The notes under the pieces were generated by a model, which saw only the letters and a program-made list of their open reading frames with translations, did no database searches and was not told the origin of the DNA. The position numbers were made by a program, and so were the translations under genes. This document shows, one piece after another, positions 11,935 through 24,534 of a stretch of 64,000 nt of DNA. Each line of letters begins with the position of its first letter. Position 1 is the stretch's first letter. Source of the stretch: Ochotona curzoniae (lineage: Eukaryota; Chordata; Mammalia; Lagomorpha; Ochotonidae); assembly GCF_017591425.1 (NCBI RefSeq), contig NW_024467120.1, positions 496,001-560,000 on the forward strand, read 5' to 3'.

Positions 11935-12275
11935 CCACAGCACAGCCGGTATAGCCACTTCCAGCAACATATCATTTCAGTGGGCTCCAGTTTGAGTTCC
12001 AGCTCATCCACTTCCAATCCAACTCCTTGTTTATACACCTGGGAAGGCAGCAGAAGATCGCCTAAATACCTGGGCCTCTGCCACCCATGTGGAAAACCTA
12101 GATGAAGATCCTCGCTCCTGGCTTACAGCTGGCCCAGCCCTGGCCTTGGCACCTTCACAGTCCTTTGGGGAGAGAACCAGAGAAAAGATCTTTCTCCCTC
12201 TCTCATTTCCTTCCCTTCTCCCTTCCCCTCTCACTTTATCTCCCTCTCTTTTTATCTGGGTAACTTTCAAAGAGG
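11935..12275 (+). mobile_element. CSINE, old copy
   Basis: 'cagcacagccggtatagcc', 'acacctgggaaggcagcag', 'tggcttacagctggcccag', then a long pyrimidine region and 'gggtaactttcaaag'. Confidence 0.8.
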
Positions 12276-12424
12276 GAAGAAACATCTCTTTTGCCAAGAA
12301 CCAAGGCTAAAGATGCTATGTAGGGTTGTCTTCCACTTTCTCCCTCTTTTGATAGCCTTTTGTCACACTTTAACAGGTGTTTCTCTATGTGGGGCAATCC
12401 CTCAGTCACATGTGGATGTAAACA

Positions 12425-12467
12425 GTTTTTTTTTTTGTTTTTGTTTTCTTTTTTTTTTTTTTTTTTT
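12425..12467. repeat. T-rich tract
   Basis: Nearly pure T with sparse G and C over about 43 bases; probably the poly(A) of a decayed minus-strand retrocopy, but no body can be recognised beside it. Confidence 0.6.
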
Positions 12468-12809
12468 ACTGTGAAACGAATCCTGTCCCTAGTTGTACAC
12501 TCTATACACAGTTGTGCCTCTATACACAGAAATCTTATCTTTGTCATAGAGAAGAATCTAAAATGAAGATTAGAATTTGGTCATATCCACAAAAGGGTCA
12601 GAGTCCTCTTTGATGTTCTGAGCTGAATGACTTCAAAGACTGCAATAAAGAAAAAAGGAAAGTATTAGGAGCATGATGGGAACAATCTTTCAGATTCATT
12701 GCACAGTCACATAGATTTCCCAGAACATGGGCACCCTTCTATTGAACCTGTGTTGGGTGACCAGAAAGTTGCTTTCTTTGTCTTTCATTGTATCTGCTGG
12801 ATTTTTTTA

Positions 12810-13416
12810 AAAGATTGTTGCATTTTTATTGAAAAGTCAAATTTACAGAGAGAAAGAACCCAGCGGCATGGCCTAGTGGCTAAAGTCCTTGCCTTGCATG
12901 CACTGGAATCCCATGTTGGTGCCAGTTCTAATTCCGGCAGCTCCACTTCCCATTCAGCTCCCTGGTTGTAGCCTGGGAAAGCAGTTGGGAACGACCCAAA
13001 GCCTTGGGACCCTGCACCCACGGGGGAGACCCGAAAGAGGACCTGGTTCCCTGGCTCCAGATCGGCATAGCACCGGCCGCTGCAGTCACTTGGGGGATGA
13101 ATTGGTGGGTGGAAGATCTTCTTCTCTGTCTTTCCTCTTCTCTGTATATCTGACTTTGTAATGAAAATAAAAAATAAAAAAATAAATTACAGAGAGAAGG
13201 ATAGACAGAAAGATCTTCCATCTGCTGGCTCACTCTCCAAGAGGCCTCAATAGCCAGAGTTGAGCTGATCAGGAGTCAGGAGTTTCTTCAAGGTCTCCCA
13301 TTCAAGATCCCCTACTGCTTTCCCAGGACACCAGCAAGGAGCTTTAAGGGAAATGGAACTAGGATACAAACCATCCTAGGTGAGAACTTCAGCCACTAGG
13401 CTAACAAGCTGGGCCC
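12810..13416 (-). mobile_element. CSINE split by another CSINE (host copy)
   Basis: The 3' part is at 12810-12856 ('agattgttgcatttttattg') and the rest at 13187-13416 ('gatcttccatctgctggctc' to 'aacaagctgggcccc'). A + strand CSINE interrupts it. The 14-base run 'ttacagagagaaag/gg' is present on both sides (12843-12856 and 13187-13200), the expected target-site duplication with one mismatch. Confidence 0.88.
12857..13186 (+). mobile_element. CSINE nested inside CSINE
   Basis: Starts 'aacccagcggcatggcc', includes 'ttctaattccggcagctcc', and ends 'tctgactttgtaatgaaaat' followed by A-rich repeats. Younger than its host by nesting. Confidence 0.93.
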
Positions 13417-14632
13417 CATATCTGCTTGAATTGTACCACCCAAGAATCTGCTTTCTGCAGGATGGGTCTTCAGTGCAGAGCTTGTATTTATAATCTGTTC
13501 ACATCTCCCTTTAAAATGCATATTAAAGAAAGCTATTGAGTTCTCTTTCCAGCCATGATGGCTGCCCAGTGTACAAAGTAGACCTCTAGAAAGCATACAG
13601 TGCTTATGGAATTCAGATTTGATGTCACTGTCAGCTGCCTGGATTGTGCTAAAACAGTACTTAGCAAACAACTCCCTCCACACTAACCAAGCAGGAATTA
13701 AATGAACTTTCTGATGTTTCAAATCTTTTTCACCCACCTTTGCTTATATGTTCAGAGAGCGTGCAAATTTCAGCTAATATTTTGAATTCTAAAGCCAATT
13801 TCTGCCCTTGCTCAATATTATCTCCCGCGTAACACTTTTTTTTTATCATTCAAACATTTGCAAAATCAGCAGACTGGTTAATAGATTATACTCTTCAACA
13901 GAAACAACTTGAAAAGATATCATTTTATATCCCCCGCAAGAATACCCACATCTCCAGTAAGATGAGGAAGGAAAAGCACTTCACAATTAGGGCAAATGGG
14001 AGTAGCGCCATCTCTCCAGTTTGCACTGCATCTGTCAGTAAATCATGAGCACACCACATTAGAGCTGCTATTCCTGGAGTTAAAGGAGGTTCTATTAGAT
14101 TCTAATATTGAACATATTCATCCATCCTTGAGTTCAGTCTTTCCCACTGAAAGGATTTTCAATGAAAGTTGAGAAGATATGTTCTCAAAAATTAGTGCCA
14201 GCATCTCCACATTCTACTAAAAAAAACATGGCGACATTGTGGTACATTTACCTTTATGTTTGGAATAAATATGTCTCATTGGCGTACTCATCTATGAATT
14301 ATATATCCAAATTAATAACACATATTCACTTAATTAAAAAATTTTAGTATAATGTACATAAAAATAAAAGGTGTTTTCATGAATTTTCTTTTTTTTCTAC
14401 TAATTTATGAAACAAATTTGAAAGAGGAATTCTGAAGCTTTTAAAGTATCGAAAAAGCAGGTCTGGGAAAAACGATCAGAATTTGGTTAATACTTACAAA
14501 TATATCAAGTTCATTTGCATTTTCCCAAAATGTAAACTCTTCTTGATTCATTTTTGTTAGCCTACATTTTACAGAACCACTTTTCCCCTCTTAGTACTTT
14601 TGTTTGTTTTTATAAAATACAGGCTTTTTCTT
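13417..14632. other. Intergenic DNA, nothing recognised
   Basis: No supportable gene; the open frame at 13396-13737 (minus) shows no domain and partly overlaps the SINE head. Confidence 0.45.
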
Positions 14633-14925
14633 TCAAGATTCATTTAGAACATAAAGTTACATGGAAACAGATGGAGAGATATTTAGAGAGAGACAGAAAG
14701 AAATCTTCCATCCACCCATTCACTCCCCAATTGGCCACACAATGGAGCCATTTCTTTCCAGGTAGCAATACTGAAGGATTTAGTCATAGCTTGCTGTTTT
14801 CCCATGTGCATTAGAAGGAAGCTGGATTGGAAGTAGAAGAACTGAGACTTAGACCAGTGTTCATATGGGATGCCAGCATTGCAGGCAGCAGATTAATATG
14901 CCATGCCAGTATGCTAGCCAGAAAA
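14633..14925 (-). mobile_element. CSINE, diverged
   Basis: 'tcttccatccacccattcac', 'cactccccaattggccac', 'gttcatatgggatgccagc', ending 'ccatgccagtatgctagcc'. Confidence 0.85.
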
Positions 14926-14984
14926 TGAGTATTTATTAGTCTTATAGTGGTTTGAGAAACATTAAGCTTCATATTGCTTATTCT

Positions 14985-15313
14985 TTTAAGATTTATTTAA
15001 TTTTATTGCAAGATCGGATATATAGAAAGGAGGAAAGACAAAGAGGAAGATCTTCCATGCGATGAGTCACTCCTCAAGTGACTGCCACAGCCGGTGCTAT
15101 GCCAATCTGAAGCCAGGAGCCAGGAAATTCCTCCAGGTCTCCCATGTGGGTGCAGGGTCCCAAGGCTCTGGGCCATCCTCAACTGCCTTCCCAGGCCTCA
15201 GGCAGGGAGCTGGATGGGAAGTGGAGCTGCCAGGATTAGAACTGATGGCCATATGGGATCCCAGCATGTTCAAGGTGAGGATTTCAGCTGCTAGGCCACC
15301 GCGCCAGGCCCCA
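14985..15313 (-). mobile_element. CSINE, full-length
   Basis: 'aagatttatttaattttatt' 3' end, 'agatcttccatgcgatgag', 'gtcccaaggctctgggcc', 'ccaccgcgccaggccc' head. Same orientation as its neighbour 60 bp away. Confidence 0.93.
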
Positions 15314-15476
15314 TATTGCTTACTCTTAAAACTGATTTTGTATCTTTCACATTTTTAAACAGCATTGTACTGTACCTATTTTTATCAATAATTTCATGGG
15401 TTTCCTGTCCTTTTCTCCCTTGGGTATATCTCCAAAGTCTTCTGTTCCTCCCTGACTACCGTTGAACAAGTGTCAA

Positions 15477-16626
15477 TCATAGGCATTGTAAACAGGTTTC
15501 AGTTAGGAGTAAGGCACCTGAAAACATGTGTCTATACCTTGTATGGATGTTAGTGGAAGAACAAACAGCTGGTTCCTTTGACAACACCTTCAGGTTGGTT
15601 GACTTGCTAGCCTCAGGGAGCCGCACAGTGATGGATGAGGGAGGCTCAAGGCCTTTGTCAAAAATGATGTGGTCAGGTTCTTTCCATCCACAGGCTGGGT
15701 AGTCCATGAAGGAAACTCCTCTTAAGTTTCTCTGCGACTCTCTTATTGTCCAGCGCAGTTGAGAGCCTTTACCTCCTCCTTCAAGGACGCACAGACTTTG
15801 CAGGCCAACTGCAGAGGAGAGAATTCCAATGTACATCCTGCACCCTTGACTGAGCATGTTTCTGAGTAACCTGAAATTTGATTTCTCCAACTGCGCCACA
15901 CTAGAAAGGTAGCAGTGGACTCACCATGATTGCCAGCTGTGATTTCTCCCCCAAGCCTCTTTTGGAATTGGAAACTTACCAACTTAGGGAACTTGTGAGA
16001 GCCAGGCCATATCCAGAACCAGCTACATTCCCTCTTACAATCAGATAGTTGAAGGTGCCTGCAATTCCAACAGTTGAAAATCTGAATCATTCCATATGCA
16101 TGGCCATGGAGGATACAGCTGGCCCACAAGTAAGATGCATTTGGTTTTCTACTCCCCTTTTTGAGATGTGCAATAGGAGGGAACACTATTCTTACTTTCA
16201 CCTGTTCTTTGCTCCATCCTTTATCAAGTTCATGGGCTTTATCTAATGGCCATAGCAACCCCAGCTGTGCTGACAGTGGGGCCACCCTGTGCCCAGTGTT
16301 CAGTCTGGTGCTTGGCACAGCAGCTATCTTCACTGTAATCTCGATGACAGTGTGTTTCTGCTCTGTCGTAGCCATGCCCATGTTGGTCCCTGTGTAGGAA
16401 CTGCCTCCAGCAGCCATGCTACTGTGCTCTGGTCACTTGCCGTGCTATCCTCCTTGAATAGCATCAGATCCATCTGCTGCTGAGTAGCCTGCTGGGCTTT
16501 TGTGGCATGTTCACCTTCCACTCTCTGATTTCCTCGCCTGTGCTTGTATCCAGGCCTGATCCCTGAAGCCCACCACCTCCTTGGGGGAATTAGCACTCTG
16601 GGGACTAGGACCACAACACTAAACAT
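15477..16626 (-). pseudogene. Possible old processed pseudogene, parent unknown
   Basis: A minus-strand block of about 1.1 kb with long overlapping open frames (16330-16626, 15743-16417 and 15477-15899). Protein-like sequence passes from one frame to another, as in a frameshifted retrocopy. Readable peptides include ATKAQQATQQQMDLMLF, TEQKHTVIEITVKIAAV, and, in the last frame, FRLLRNMLSQGC, VSFMDYPACGWKEPDHIIF and PPSSITVRLPEASKSTN. I recognise none of these. No clear poly(A) tail or flanking repeat is seen. It could also be chance open frame in a GC-balanced region. Confidence 0.35.
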
Positions 16627-16639
16627 TGTTCCCTAATAA

Positions 16640-17450
16640 TCATTTTAAAAAGTCAAAAAGCACAGGCAATGATAAAAGGCAAATAATGTCACTTTCTGTC
16701 TTACCCACCAGGGGGATTTTTGTTTTCCCTGATTTAAGAGCTTACTGAAAATAAGAAGAAATCCTCACAAAGGCATATTGGTACTCCTCTGGTTTTACTT
16801 GCACAGACTAAGACTTAACGGCATTTATTAGACTACAGTACTATTGCTGCTAATTTGCTTGTAGCTAGATCATGCCTTTTCTATAAGCTCCATAAAGGAT
16901 TATCCATCACCATGCAGTTGCCCAACCAATAGTTCTTAAAGTAAGTTAAATCAATCTAATTATCTGGCAGGGTATTCCTAGGCAGAATTGAATACTTAGA
17001 TGCAATAGTTCAGGTTTGGTTCACTCTGCAACCAGGAAGAAGTCAAGTTTTAATCATAGAGGGATATATTTTTCTTTCAGAGTAAAGTGTAGACCACGAT
17101 AACTTAATTAGCTTTAGACTTTTCTTTCTCCAATGATTTCTGTCATTTCATAAATATGCAGAGAAGGAGGAACAAAATCCACAGAATCAGCCTTATTTTA
17201 TCATTTCTATTTGTAGAAGTTCCTATTGTTTCCATAGATATCTTATTTTCAAACCTTCTTCAAAAATCTGGAAGAAAACTAAATCAAAAGGTAGCATCAT
17301 GCAACCAAGCAATCCAGATCTGGAAAAAAAAAAAAGCTGTAGGTTTATCATTAGGTTTTGTTGTTTCTCAGGTCAAGATAATCCAGCAATGTAACATGCA
17401 GAAGGTAGATGGTTGTTGGTGGCTGTTCAGTTCCCTGGCAGCTGGCTAAA
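16640..17450. other. Intergenic DNA, nothing recognised
   Basis: An A run lies at 17323-17335; no gene is supported. Confidence 0.45.
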
Positions 17451-17469
17451 GTAATTGCAAGTACTAGGC

Positions 17470-19330
17470 AGTGCAAGGAAAGTTCCTTGGCTGTTTTGGA
17501 AGATCATGGTCACTGCAAGCTGTGTATGACTGCTTTGATACCTTCCCTGAAAGCTTGCAGACCCCCTGGGCACTGCTGACACTGATACCCAATGTTAGCT
17601 TCATACAAGCTAAAGGATACCCTTTTATTTTTACTACTTCCTTCTACACAGGCGTCCATTTAGCTAAAGAAGATTATTACCAGGTCTTAGGAATGCCTCA
17701 AAATTCCAGCCAGAAAGATATCAAGAAAGCCTATTATTACCTGCTCCCTGACGCAAATAAGGATGATCCCAAAGCCAAGGAGAATTTTCCCAGCTGGGAG
17801 AAGCTTACAAGATGTTGAGTGGATGAAGTAAAGAGAAAATAGTATGATGCCTATGGCCTAGTGACTTTGATCCTGGTCCCAGCAGCTTAGAAAGGGACAG
17901 CCCCATCACTGACCCTGAAGGACTATTCAAGAACTCTCTGGGACTTTACTTAACTGGGAGATTTCTAGGGCGTGCTCAATCCACCTCAGGAATGCACCAT
18001 AAGGTCAACACTGAATCACACTGCCAAGAGTATCAACCATGAGTTCACTGTGAGCATCATGAAAATCCATGGGTGCTAAAATGAATGGGGGACTGAGCAA
18101 CTGCACGACTGAGGCAGCTCTGGCATGAAAACCACCAACCCACCCCTTTTGTGATGTGGAAATGTGGTGACTGCAGCTCCATCTTCAGAATACCCTTCTT
18201 GGCATGCAGGAGAACAGGACGGGCCAAGCAAATGCAGTAGGTGACAATCTTAGTGTCTCCAGGCTGGCCAGTAGATGAAGATGTCTGTGACAAAAGGAAG
18301 CATTCTCATCACACTGAGGTTGAAAAAAAGCCCTGGTATAGACATCCATTCTGAGCCCTTCATTTTCATAACATACACTATTTTGGGGTAACAACTGGAG
18401 CACATGGTCTGTATGAGACAAACAATGTGATGAGAATCAGGGAGATGAGAAGATTTGGCTGACTGAGAAAAGCATCTCCCAGGCTTAATAGCTACACCTA
18501 CTGAGATGGTACCTTTGATGTCAAGAACAGAGTGTGAAAGTGCCTAAAGGGCTCTCGACAGAGCCTGACCCTGACAATGATAGTAAGTGATGTCATTAAG
18601 ACTAGCGCTGGAAGATGTTGCACCAGAAAATAGGTCAGGGAGCAGCAGCTCCTCCCTGCCGTCAGCACACTTTGGAGACAGGAAGATTACAGGAGAGCAG
18701 CTCTGAGGCCCGCCTGCAGAACCATCCAAACTACCCGGCAACAGCAAGATTGAGTGACAACACATTTCTCAATGGAAGGCCACCTATGGACACACTGAGG
18801 GTAAGTAGAAGGCCACTGGTCGTGTTTGGGTGACTCAGCCTCTGCTGGCTCAGGTTGTGTAAGACATTTGGACACTTCTTGCTGCACTAAACCCCAAATG
18901 GAAATCCACTGTTGTGGAGGTTGTAGTAAAAGCCATGCTTTTGGCATCACAATGACGGACCTCTCAGCTGTGAAGTAATTAATTTCCCTCTCAACAAACC
19001 TTTGGGAATTTCCGGAATGAGTCCTTCCTGACAAGTTGGACTCATTCACCAGGAGCTCGAAGCTGACTTGCCCACCAGCACCTTCTTGCCCAGACAGGCT
19101 TTGCTGAGTGAGGACTACTGGTGTTTCCAAGGTAGGAAGCTGCAGGAGGAGCCCTGGAATCTCCCCTCCTAACCGCAGGGGTGAAAGTACTTGTCAAGGC
19201 AAGCAGTCCTTCCTCTGATTCCACCCAGGACAACCATCTGCCCCCACCTGCTGAAGTCTATCATCCTGAATGGATGACATGGCTCCTGACCTGCTGAATC
19301 ACAGCTCTGTCAGACTGACTTCTCTTGACT
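17470..19330 (+). pseudogene. DNAJA3: DNAJA3 (Tid1) processed pseudogene
   Basis: DNAJA3 is a mitochondrial HSP40 co-chaperone. The translation near 17560-17760 gives ALLTL, then [18 protein letters not shown] and KDIKKAYY, matching the transit-peptide end and J-domain of DNAJA3. The HPD motif region is damaged: the text passes from [17 protein letters not shown] without the KYHPD loop. Downstream, in shifted frames, come 'gatgaagtaaagagaaaatag' (DEVKRK then stop), a DPEGLF-like block near 17918, a GQAKQ-like block near 18215, and 'atctcccaggcttaatagc' near 18474 corresponding to the GIPRINSYG region. Exons are contiguous, so this is a retrocopy. Stops and frameshifts make it non-coding; the 3' boundary is approximate. 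Confidence 0.85.
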
Positions 19331-19599
19331 TACACTGTTGACATCTTTTTTTCCAAGGTGTGTTTAAATTATTAAGTGCAAGGAATCATTGATTTGCCTG
19401 TGTAAATGTTCAGGAAGGAAAAGTACCTTCTAAGCAGTCAGCAAGAGCACAGCTGGCCCCCCACCTCTGCTGGTAGAATATTGCAGATCCTGTGTGTTTC
19501 AGCCTCCTTGAGTTGTTTCAAGGAGGATAATGAAGAACATTTCTCAGTAGTTTCTTCACTCTTTTCCTTTATCATTTGCACAACTATCAATGTCTAATC

Positions 19600-20130
19600 T
19601 AATATTACAAAACAAGATTATTTACTAGAAAAAGAAAAATATTTCTGTCATTTTCCAGTTAAGAAATATCCAGAATTAAGGAGCAAATAGCTTCTTCATG
19701 AAATGTGGTCATGTTCATAACATTGAGTTACTCTTAAATTGAAGTAAAGTAACAGGCCAAAGTAATGGGAAGAATATATGAATACATCACCAGTGTTCAA
19801 AAATGTTCTTTCATTCCTATGCAGTCATGTTGTCTATTTTTATATGATACTTTTCTTGGGATTATTCAAAGCAGGATATCCAATAATTTTAGATATAATC
19901 AGTAGGTAATTATTATCTTGCTCACTTTATAAATGAAACCATTTGCAAAACCAGTTATTATAAAAGTTAATATGTTTAAGTTAACCTTTTTCTGTTTTTC
20001 ATTCTAATATAATTTCATGGACAATTTGTGTAAAATGCTTGTCTTCTTATTCAAATAGTTGAGTCACACACTCTTGCAGAGGTGAATCAGTGAGGACAGA
20101 CTATTCTTGTTCTGAGAATCAAGGGGTTGG
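19600..20130. other. AT-rich DNA, nothing recognised
   Basis: No supportable feature. Confidence 0.45.
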
Positions 20131-20135
20131 CAAGG

Positions 20136-20332
20136 GGCCAGCACTGTGGCTTAGTGAGCTTAACTGCGGCCTACAATGCTGACACCACATATAGATGCCT
20201 GTTTAAGTCCCAGGTGCTCTATTCCTGAATCAATTCCCTAGTAATGCACCTGGGAAAACAGGAGAGGCTTGCCCAAATGCTGGAGCCCCTGCAGCCATGA
20301 AAGAAGCTCCAGCTTTTGGTTTTGGATGGACA

Positions 20333-20369
<37 letters not shown>

Positions 20370-20402
20370 GTAACTCTGCCCCTCAAATAACTGAATAATC
20401 TC
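20136..20402 (+). mobile_element. CSINE with (CT)n tract
   Basis: 'aaggggccagcactgtggc' head, 'gcacctgggaaaacagg', and a (CT)n run at 20338-20362 from the SINE pyrimidine region; ends 'ctgcccctcaaataactg'. Confidence 0.88.
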
Positions 20403-20934
20403 AAATAGCTAAACTGATCTTGTTTTTTAAAAGATGGGTTGGCATTAAAGTTTTAAATAGAAATGAATGGTCACATCTGGACATATTGTCGAGGAGGAAC
20501 TCAAGTGGTGATAATTTTGATTTACCATTTTCTACAGTCCACCAACTCACATACCAACAAACTGTTTCTTGTCAGTGTCCAGGACTGACTGGCTCAGGGA
20601 GGTTGACACACCTGGATTAGCTTACAAGAAATGAAGTCAGTAAGTCTTGCAGAAATGCTTTGCTGGTTGGCTAGTTTTCTTAAAAATTTTAATTGTGCAG
20701 GGGATATATTGATCCAAACAAAACAGCTTAATTGATACGATTCTTAGAGCTAGAGAGGTGGATGTCATGAAACTCCCACTCTCAGTCTCCTGTCTGTCCT
20801 GTCCTGTCATGGCTGCAGGTATGAGACCTTTTGAAGGAGGTGGGAATGTTGTCTGAAGTAGCATTATGAGCTGGGGGATTACCTGTCTCCATTTCCTGGT
20901 AAGGAACTGATATGGCCAATTGTTCAGGTCCACT

Positions 20935-21215
20935 TTTATTTTATTTTATGCTATGTTATTTTAATTTATTTTATGAGAGAGAAAAAGAGAGCAAGAGAAG
21001 AGAGAGAAAAAGCAAACATTCTCCTACTGACCCACCTCATGAACGCCTGAAAATTTCAGACCTCTGCCAACCGAAAGCTTGACCTGGGAACTCAGTGCAT
21101 GTTGCATGTTGCCATGTTGCCAATCTCCTGTTGCCTCCCAGAGGCAAGAAATTGCAGCATGACCTACAAACCATTCTAATGTTACTTGTGAGCATCTAAC
21201 TTCTAGGCCACATGC
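20935..21215 (-). mobile_element. CSINE, strongly diverged
   Basis: Weak copy: 'tttattttatgagagag' end, purine-rich run, 'tctcctactgacccacctc', 'tttcagacctctgccaacc'. The head is poorly preserved. Confidence 0.55.
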
Positions 21216-21774
21216 CTACTTGACTTTTCATTTTAGTTTCCATCCTTCATTTGGTGTGTATGTTAAGCTAACATAGCCATTTGTAACATAAGTGTGAATT
21301 AAGGTGCAATACTTTTCCCACTATGATTAGATTTATTTAAAAATAGCTGAGAGCTAATAAAAGATCAACCTTTCTTCATTGGTTAAAGGAAGTGTGGCAC
21401 TTCCTAACAAAATCATCAATGAATCTTAAAACATCATTTTTAAGCAATATGTAAAAAACCTATTAGATTTCCAAAAACGTCATAAGCGAGTTTTGTAGGG
21501 AAAGGTACTCAGATGTAACTGAAGCTTTACCCTCAAAGAGCATAACTAAGAACCATGAGCCATATGGTGATATATATTGGGAATTATCAACGTGAGCCCA
21601 CAGCATGATCAGTTCTTGCAACAAGCTAGAAACCAATTTTAAAAACCAATTTCAGGAGGCCTGAGTTAAGAGTAAAGCAAGTTTTGTTTTGTTTCCAACA
21701 AAGCTAGTGATTAGATTTTGTATTAAGGCTCTTTTACTGATCCCATACATTTCAAAGTATTTAATTCAAAATGT

Positions 21775-22045
21775 TCTGAAAGGCTATTGATGGAACCCAC
21801 AGGTAGAGTCGCCACATCCTCTAATGGTGCTGGTACTTGCCCTGATTGCTCTGCTTCTGATTCAGCTCCCTGTTGATGGCCTAGGAAAGGCAGCATAAAT
21901 GGCCCAAGTATTTGAGCCACTGCCACACATGTGGGAGACCTGACGGCTGGCTCCAGTTGTGGCCATTGGGATGGCTCCAGTTTAGATCTCTCTGTCTCTT
22001 GCATGCTCTCTGTTACTCTTTCAAATAAATAAATCTTAAATAAAT
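21775..22045 (+). mobile_element. CSINE, old copy
   Basis: 'ctctgcttctgattcagctc', 'cacacatgtgggagacctg', and end 'tctttcaaataaataaatc'. Confidence 0.82.
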
Positions 22046-22127
22046 TTAAAGAGGTTACTGATGCAATGCTATTATGTAAATGGCAGCTGATATAAAATAT
22101 AAGAACCCTGTTTTGCAACTTATCACA

Positions 22128-22450
22128 GGAGCTGGCTTGATGGCTCAACTGGCTAATTCTGACCTGTAAATGCTGGTATCCCATATGGTGCTAACTTATG
22201 TTCCAGCTGCTCCTTTTCCCATTCAACTTCCTGCTCCTAGCCTGGGAAAGCAGTGTAGGGGATGGTCCAAGCCTTGGGAGTTCCCACTTGGGAGACCCAG
22301 AAGGAGGCTCCTGGCTTCTGACTTTGGATTTGTTCAGCTCCAGCTGTTTCAACCATTTGGGGAATGAAGCAGCAGATGGAAGATCTTTCTATATCTCTTT
22401 CTCTCTGTAAATCTGTATTTTTATTAGAAATAAGTATACCTTAAAAAAAC
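22128..22450 (+). mobile_element. CSINE, full-length
   Basis: 'ggagctggcttgatggctc' head, 'gcctgggaaagcagtgtag', 'ttggggaatgaagcagcag', tail of 'tctgtatttttattagaaat' type. Confidence 0.88.
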
Positions 22451-22454
22451 TTAC

Positions 22455-23420
22455 ATCACAATAGAAAGATTAATGCATTAACTCACACTTAATGGTATTA
22501 ATGATGAAGTAGATTGACATATTGGCTCACCAGAATATTAGTATTTTAACTAAGGATTATGCCTCATTGTAAAAGACCAAATGTGTTAGTGAAATTTCAG
22601 ATACCTGAGAAGCAATGAGATGCAGTGTACTGGTAAAGAAGCTTAGTACAGAGAAGTATAAGCTTTAGGTTCATTATGTCTGAATAGGGTCCTTCTTCTG
22701 GATCTTTCTAGCTGTGTGGCTTGTGTGAGTAAAGTACTTCACCAATTTCTGGTTCAATTTGCTTGCCTATGAACTATGGGAAAGAACAGTGCCTTCTTTA
22801 TAATGCTGCTATGGAAAATCAATGAAGCATGGGATAATGGTTAGGACAATGACCAGTGTATTAAAAAGTGATGGAAGCTATTTTTGAATGGTTTATTCAT
22901 GTGCCCTAAAATCAAAAGAGGCTTATCTCAATAAACTTAGAAGTACACTCCTGTCTAGTCACACTTAAGGAATACTTCACGGTTTTTAAGTATATAAATC
23001 TAGCAATCATGCATGTATAAGAGAAGTGGGCAGTTATTCAAATTTATCTAAAAGCTAATTATAAGCCTATCAATGTTACCCTATAGAATTGAATTTCTAT
23101 TCATTTAAATCTAGATATGGGAGAGTTAGAAATATCTCATAATGGAATCTAAGATTCCTTTCTTTGACACATTAAAAAAATGGTGTATTAGATCCAGGAG
23201 GAAGATTAAGAACTAAGAAATTCAGACAAAGCTTCAGACAAATGCCTTGAAAGTCAAAAGGAAAGAAGAGAAAAAAATTTTTTTCTCATTACAAATAGTA
23301 GATAATTCAGTCCTCGCTAGATTTGTTTTTGTTTAAATTTGTGTTACCATTGTCTCTATTGTATACGTGGCAAGTACTTGAAGAAATCTATCAAAGAGAA
23401 GAAAGAATCCAAGGAGCATT
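22455..23420. other. AT-rich DNA, nothing recognised
   Basis: No supportable gene, RNA or named repeat. Confidence 0.45.
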
Positions 23421-23424
23421 ATTT

Positions 23425-24070
23425 TTTAAAAAATGATTTATTTATCTATTTGAAAGGCAGAGTTAACAGTGATAAAGAGGGCGAGGCAGAAACAGACAGA
23501 CTTTCCATCTACTGGTTCATTTGTCAGATGACCTCAATGGCCAGCACTAGGCCTGTCCGAAGTTAGGAGCCAGGAACTTCTTTCAGGTTTCTCATGTGGG
23601 TGGAGGGTCATCCTCTGATTCTTTCCCAGGCACGTTAGATGCAGGGATGCTCTCAGGTCATCCTCTGATGCTTTCCCAGCCACGTCAGTTGGATCGAAGT
23701 GGAGCAGGAACTTGGACAAGTGTCCAAGTGGGATGTCAGTGCAGCAACTGTTTGCTTTACACAGTACACCACAACATAGGCAAAAGGACAATAATTTTTG
23801 AAGAGGAGATGAAAAATCTTCCATCTACTGGTTCCCAAATGGCAACAAGATCCAGGGCTGGGCTGGGCCAGGGCAAGATTCAAGAAATCCAATTAATCTT
23901 TCATATGGGTGACGGAAGAACGAGGGTTTGAACCATCATTAGCTGCTTTTTGAGGCTGATTAGCAGAGAGCAAGATTGGAAGTAGATAGACTGGGACTAA
24001 AACCAGCACTCAGATATGGAATGTAAGCATCACAATGGAGGTTTAACTCACTATGCTACAATTCTGTCCT
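23425..24070 (-). mobile_element. CSINE pair with internal duplication
   Basis: A first minus-strand SINE begins 'aaaatgatttatttatctat' (23430) and reads to about 23700. A second SINE-like stretch runs from 'ggagatgaaaaatcttccatc' (about 23804) to 'cactatgctacaattctgtcc'. In the first, 'ggtcatcctctgat(g/t)ctttccca' occurs twice (about 23607 and 23652), a local ~45 bp tandem duplication. Confidence 0.72.
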
Positions 24071-24074
24071 GTAA

Positions 24075-24398
24075 TTTTTTAAGCTTTATTTATTTTTATT
24101 GGGAAGTCAGATTTACTGAGAGGAGAGACAGAAAGATCTTCCATCTGCTGGTTCACTCTTCAAGTAGACTCAATGGGCAGAGTTGAGCTGACCTGAAGCC
24201 AAGGGCCAGGAGCCTATTTCGGGTCTCCCACATGACTACAGGGTCCCAAGGCTTCAGGCCATTCTCCACTGCTTTCTCAGTCCACAGGCAGAGAGCTGGA
24301 TAGGAAATGGAGCAGCTGGGATACAAACAGGACCCATATGGGTTCCTGATACATGCAAGGTGAGAACTTGTCACTAGGCTACTGTGCCAGACCCCAAA
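24075..24398 (-). mobile_element. CSINE, full-length
   Basis: 'aagctttatttatttttatt' end, 'gatcttccatctgctggttc', 'cccatatgggttcctgatac', 'ctactgtgccagacccc' head. Confidence 0.92.
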
Positions 24399-24534
24399 TT
24401 AAAATTTTTAAATAAGGTTGATTTCAGAAAATATCAATGTTACTTTAGGTCTTATGTGTATTTTCATGTTTTCATTATACAATTTTAATGTAAATTTTAG
24501 AATTCAAATTAAGGACTTAAAATATGTGCATGCA

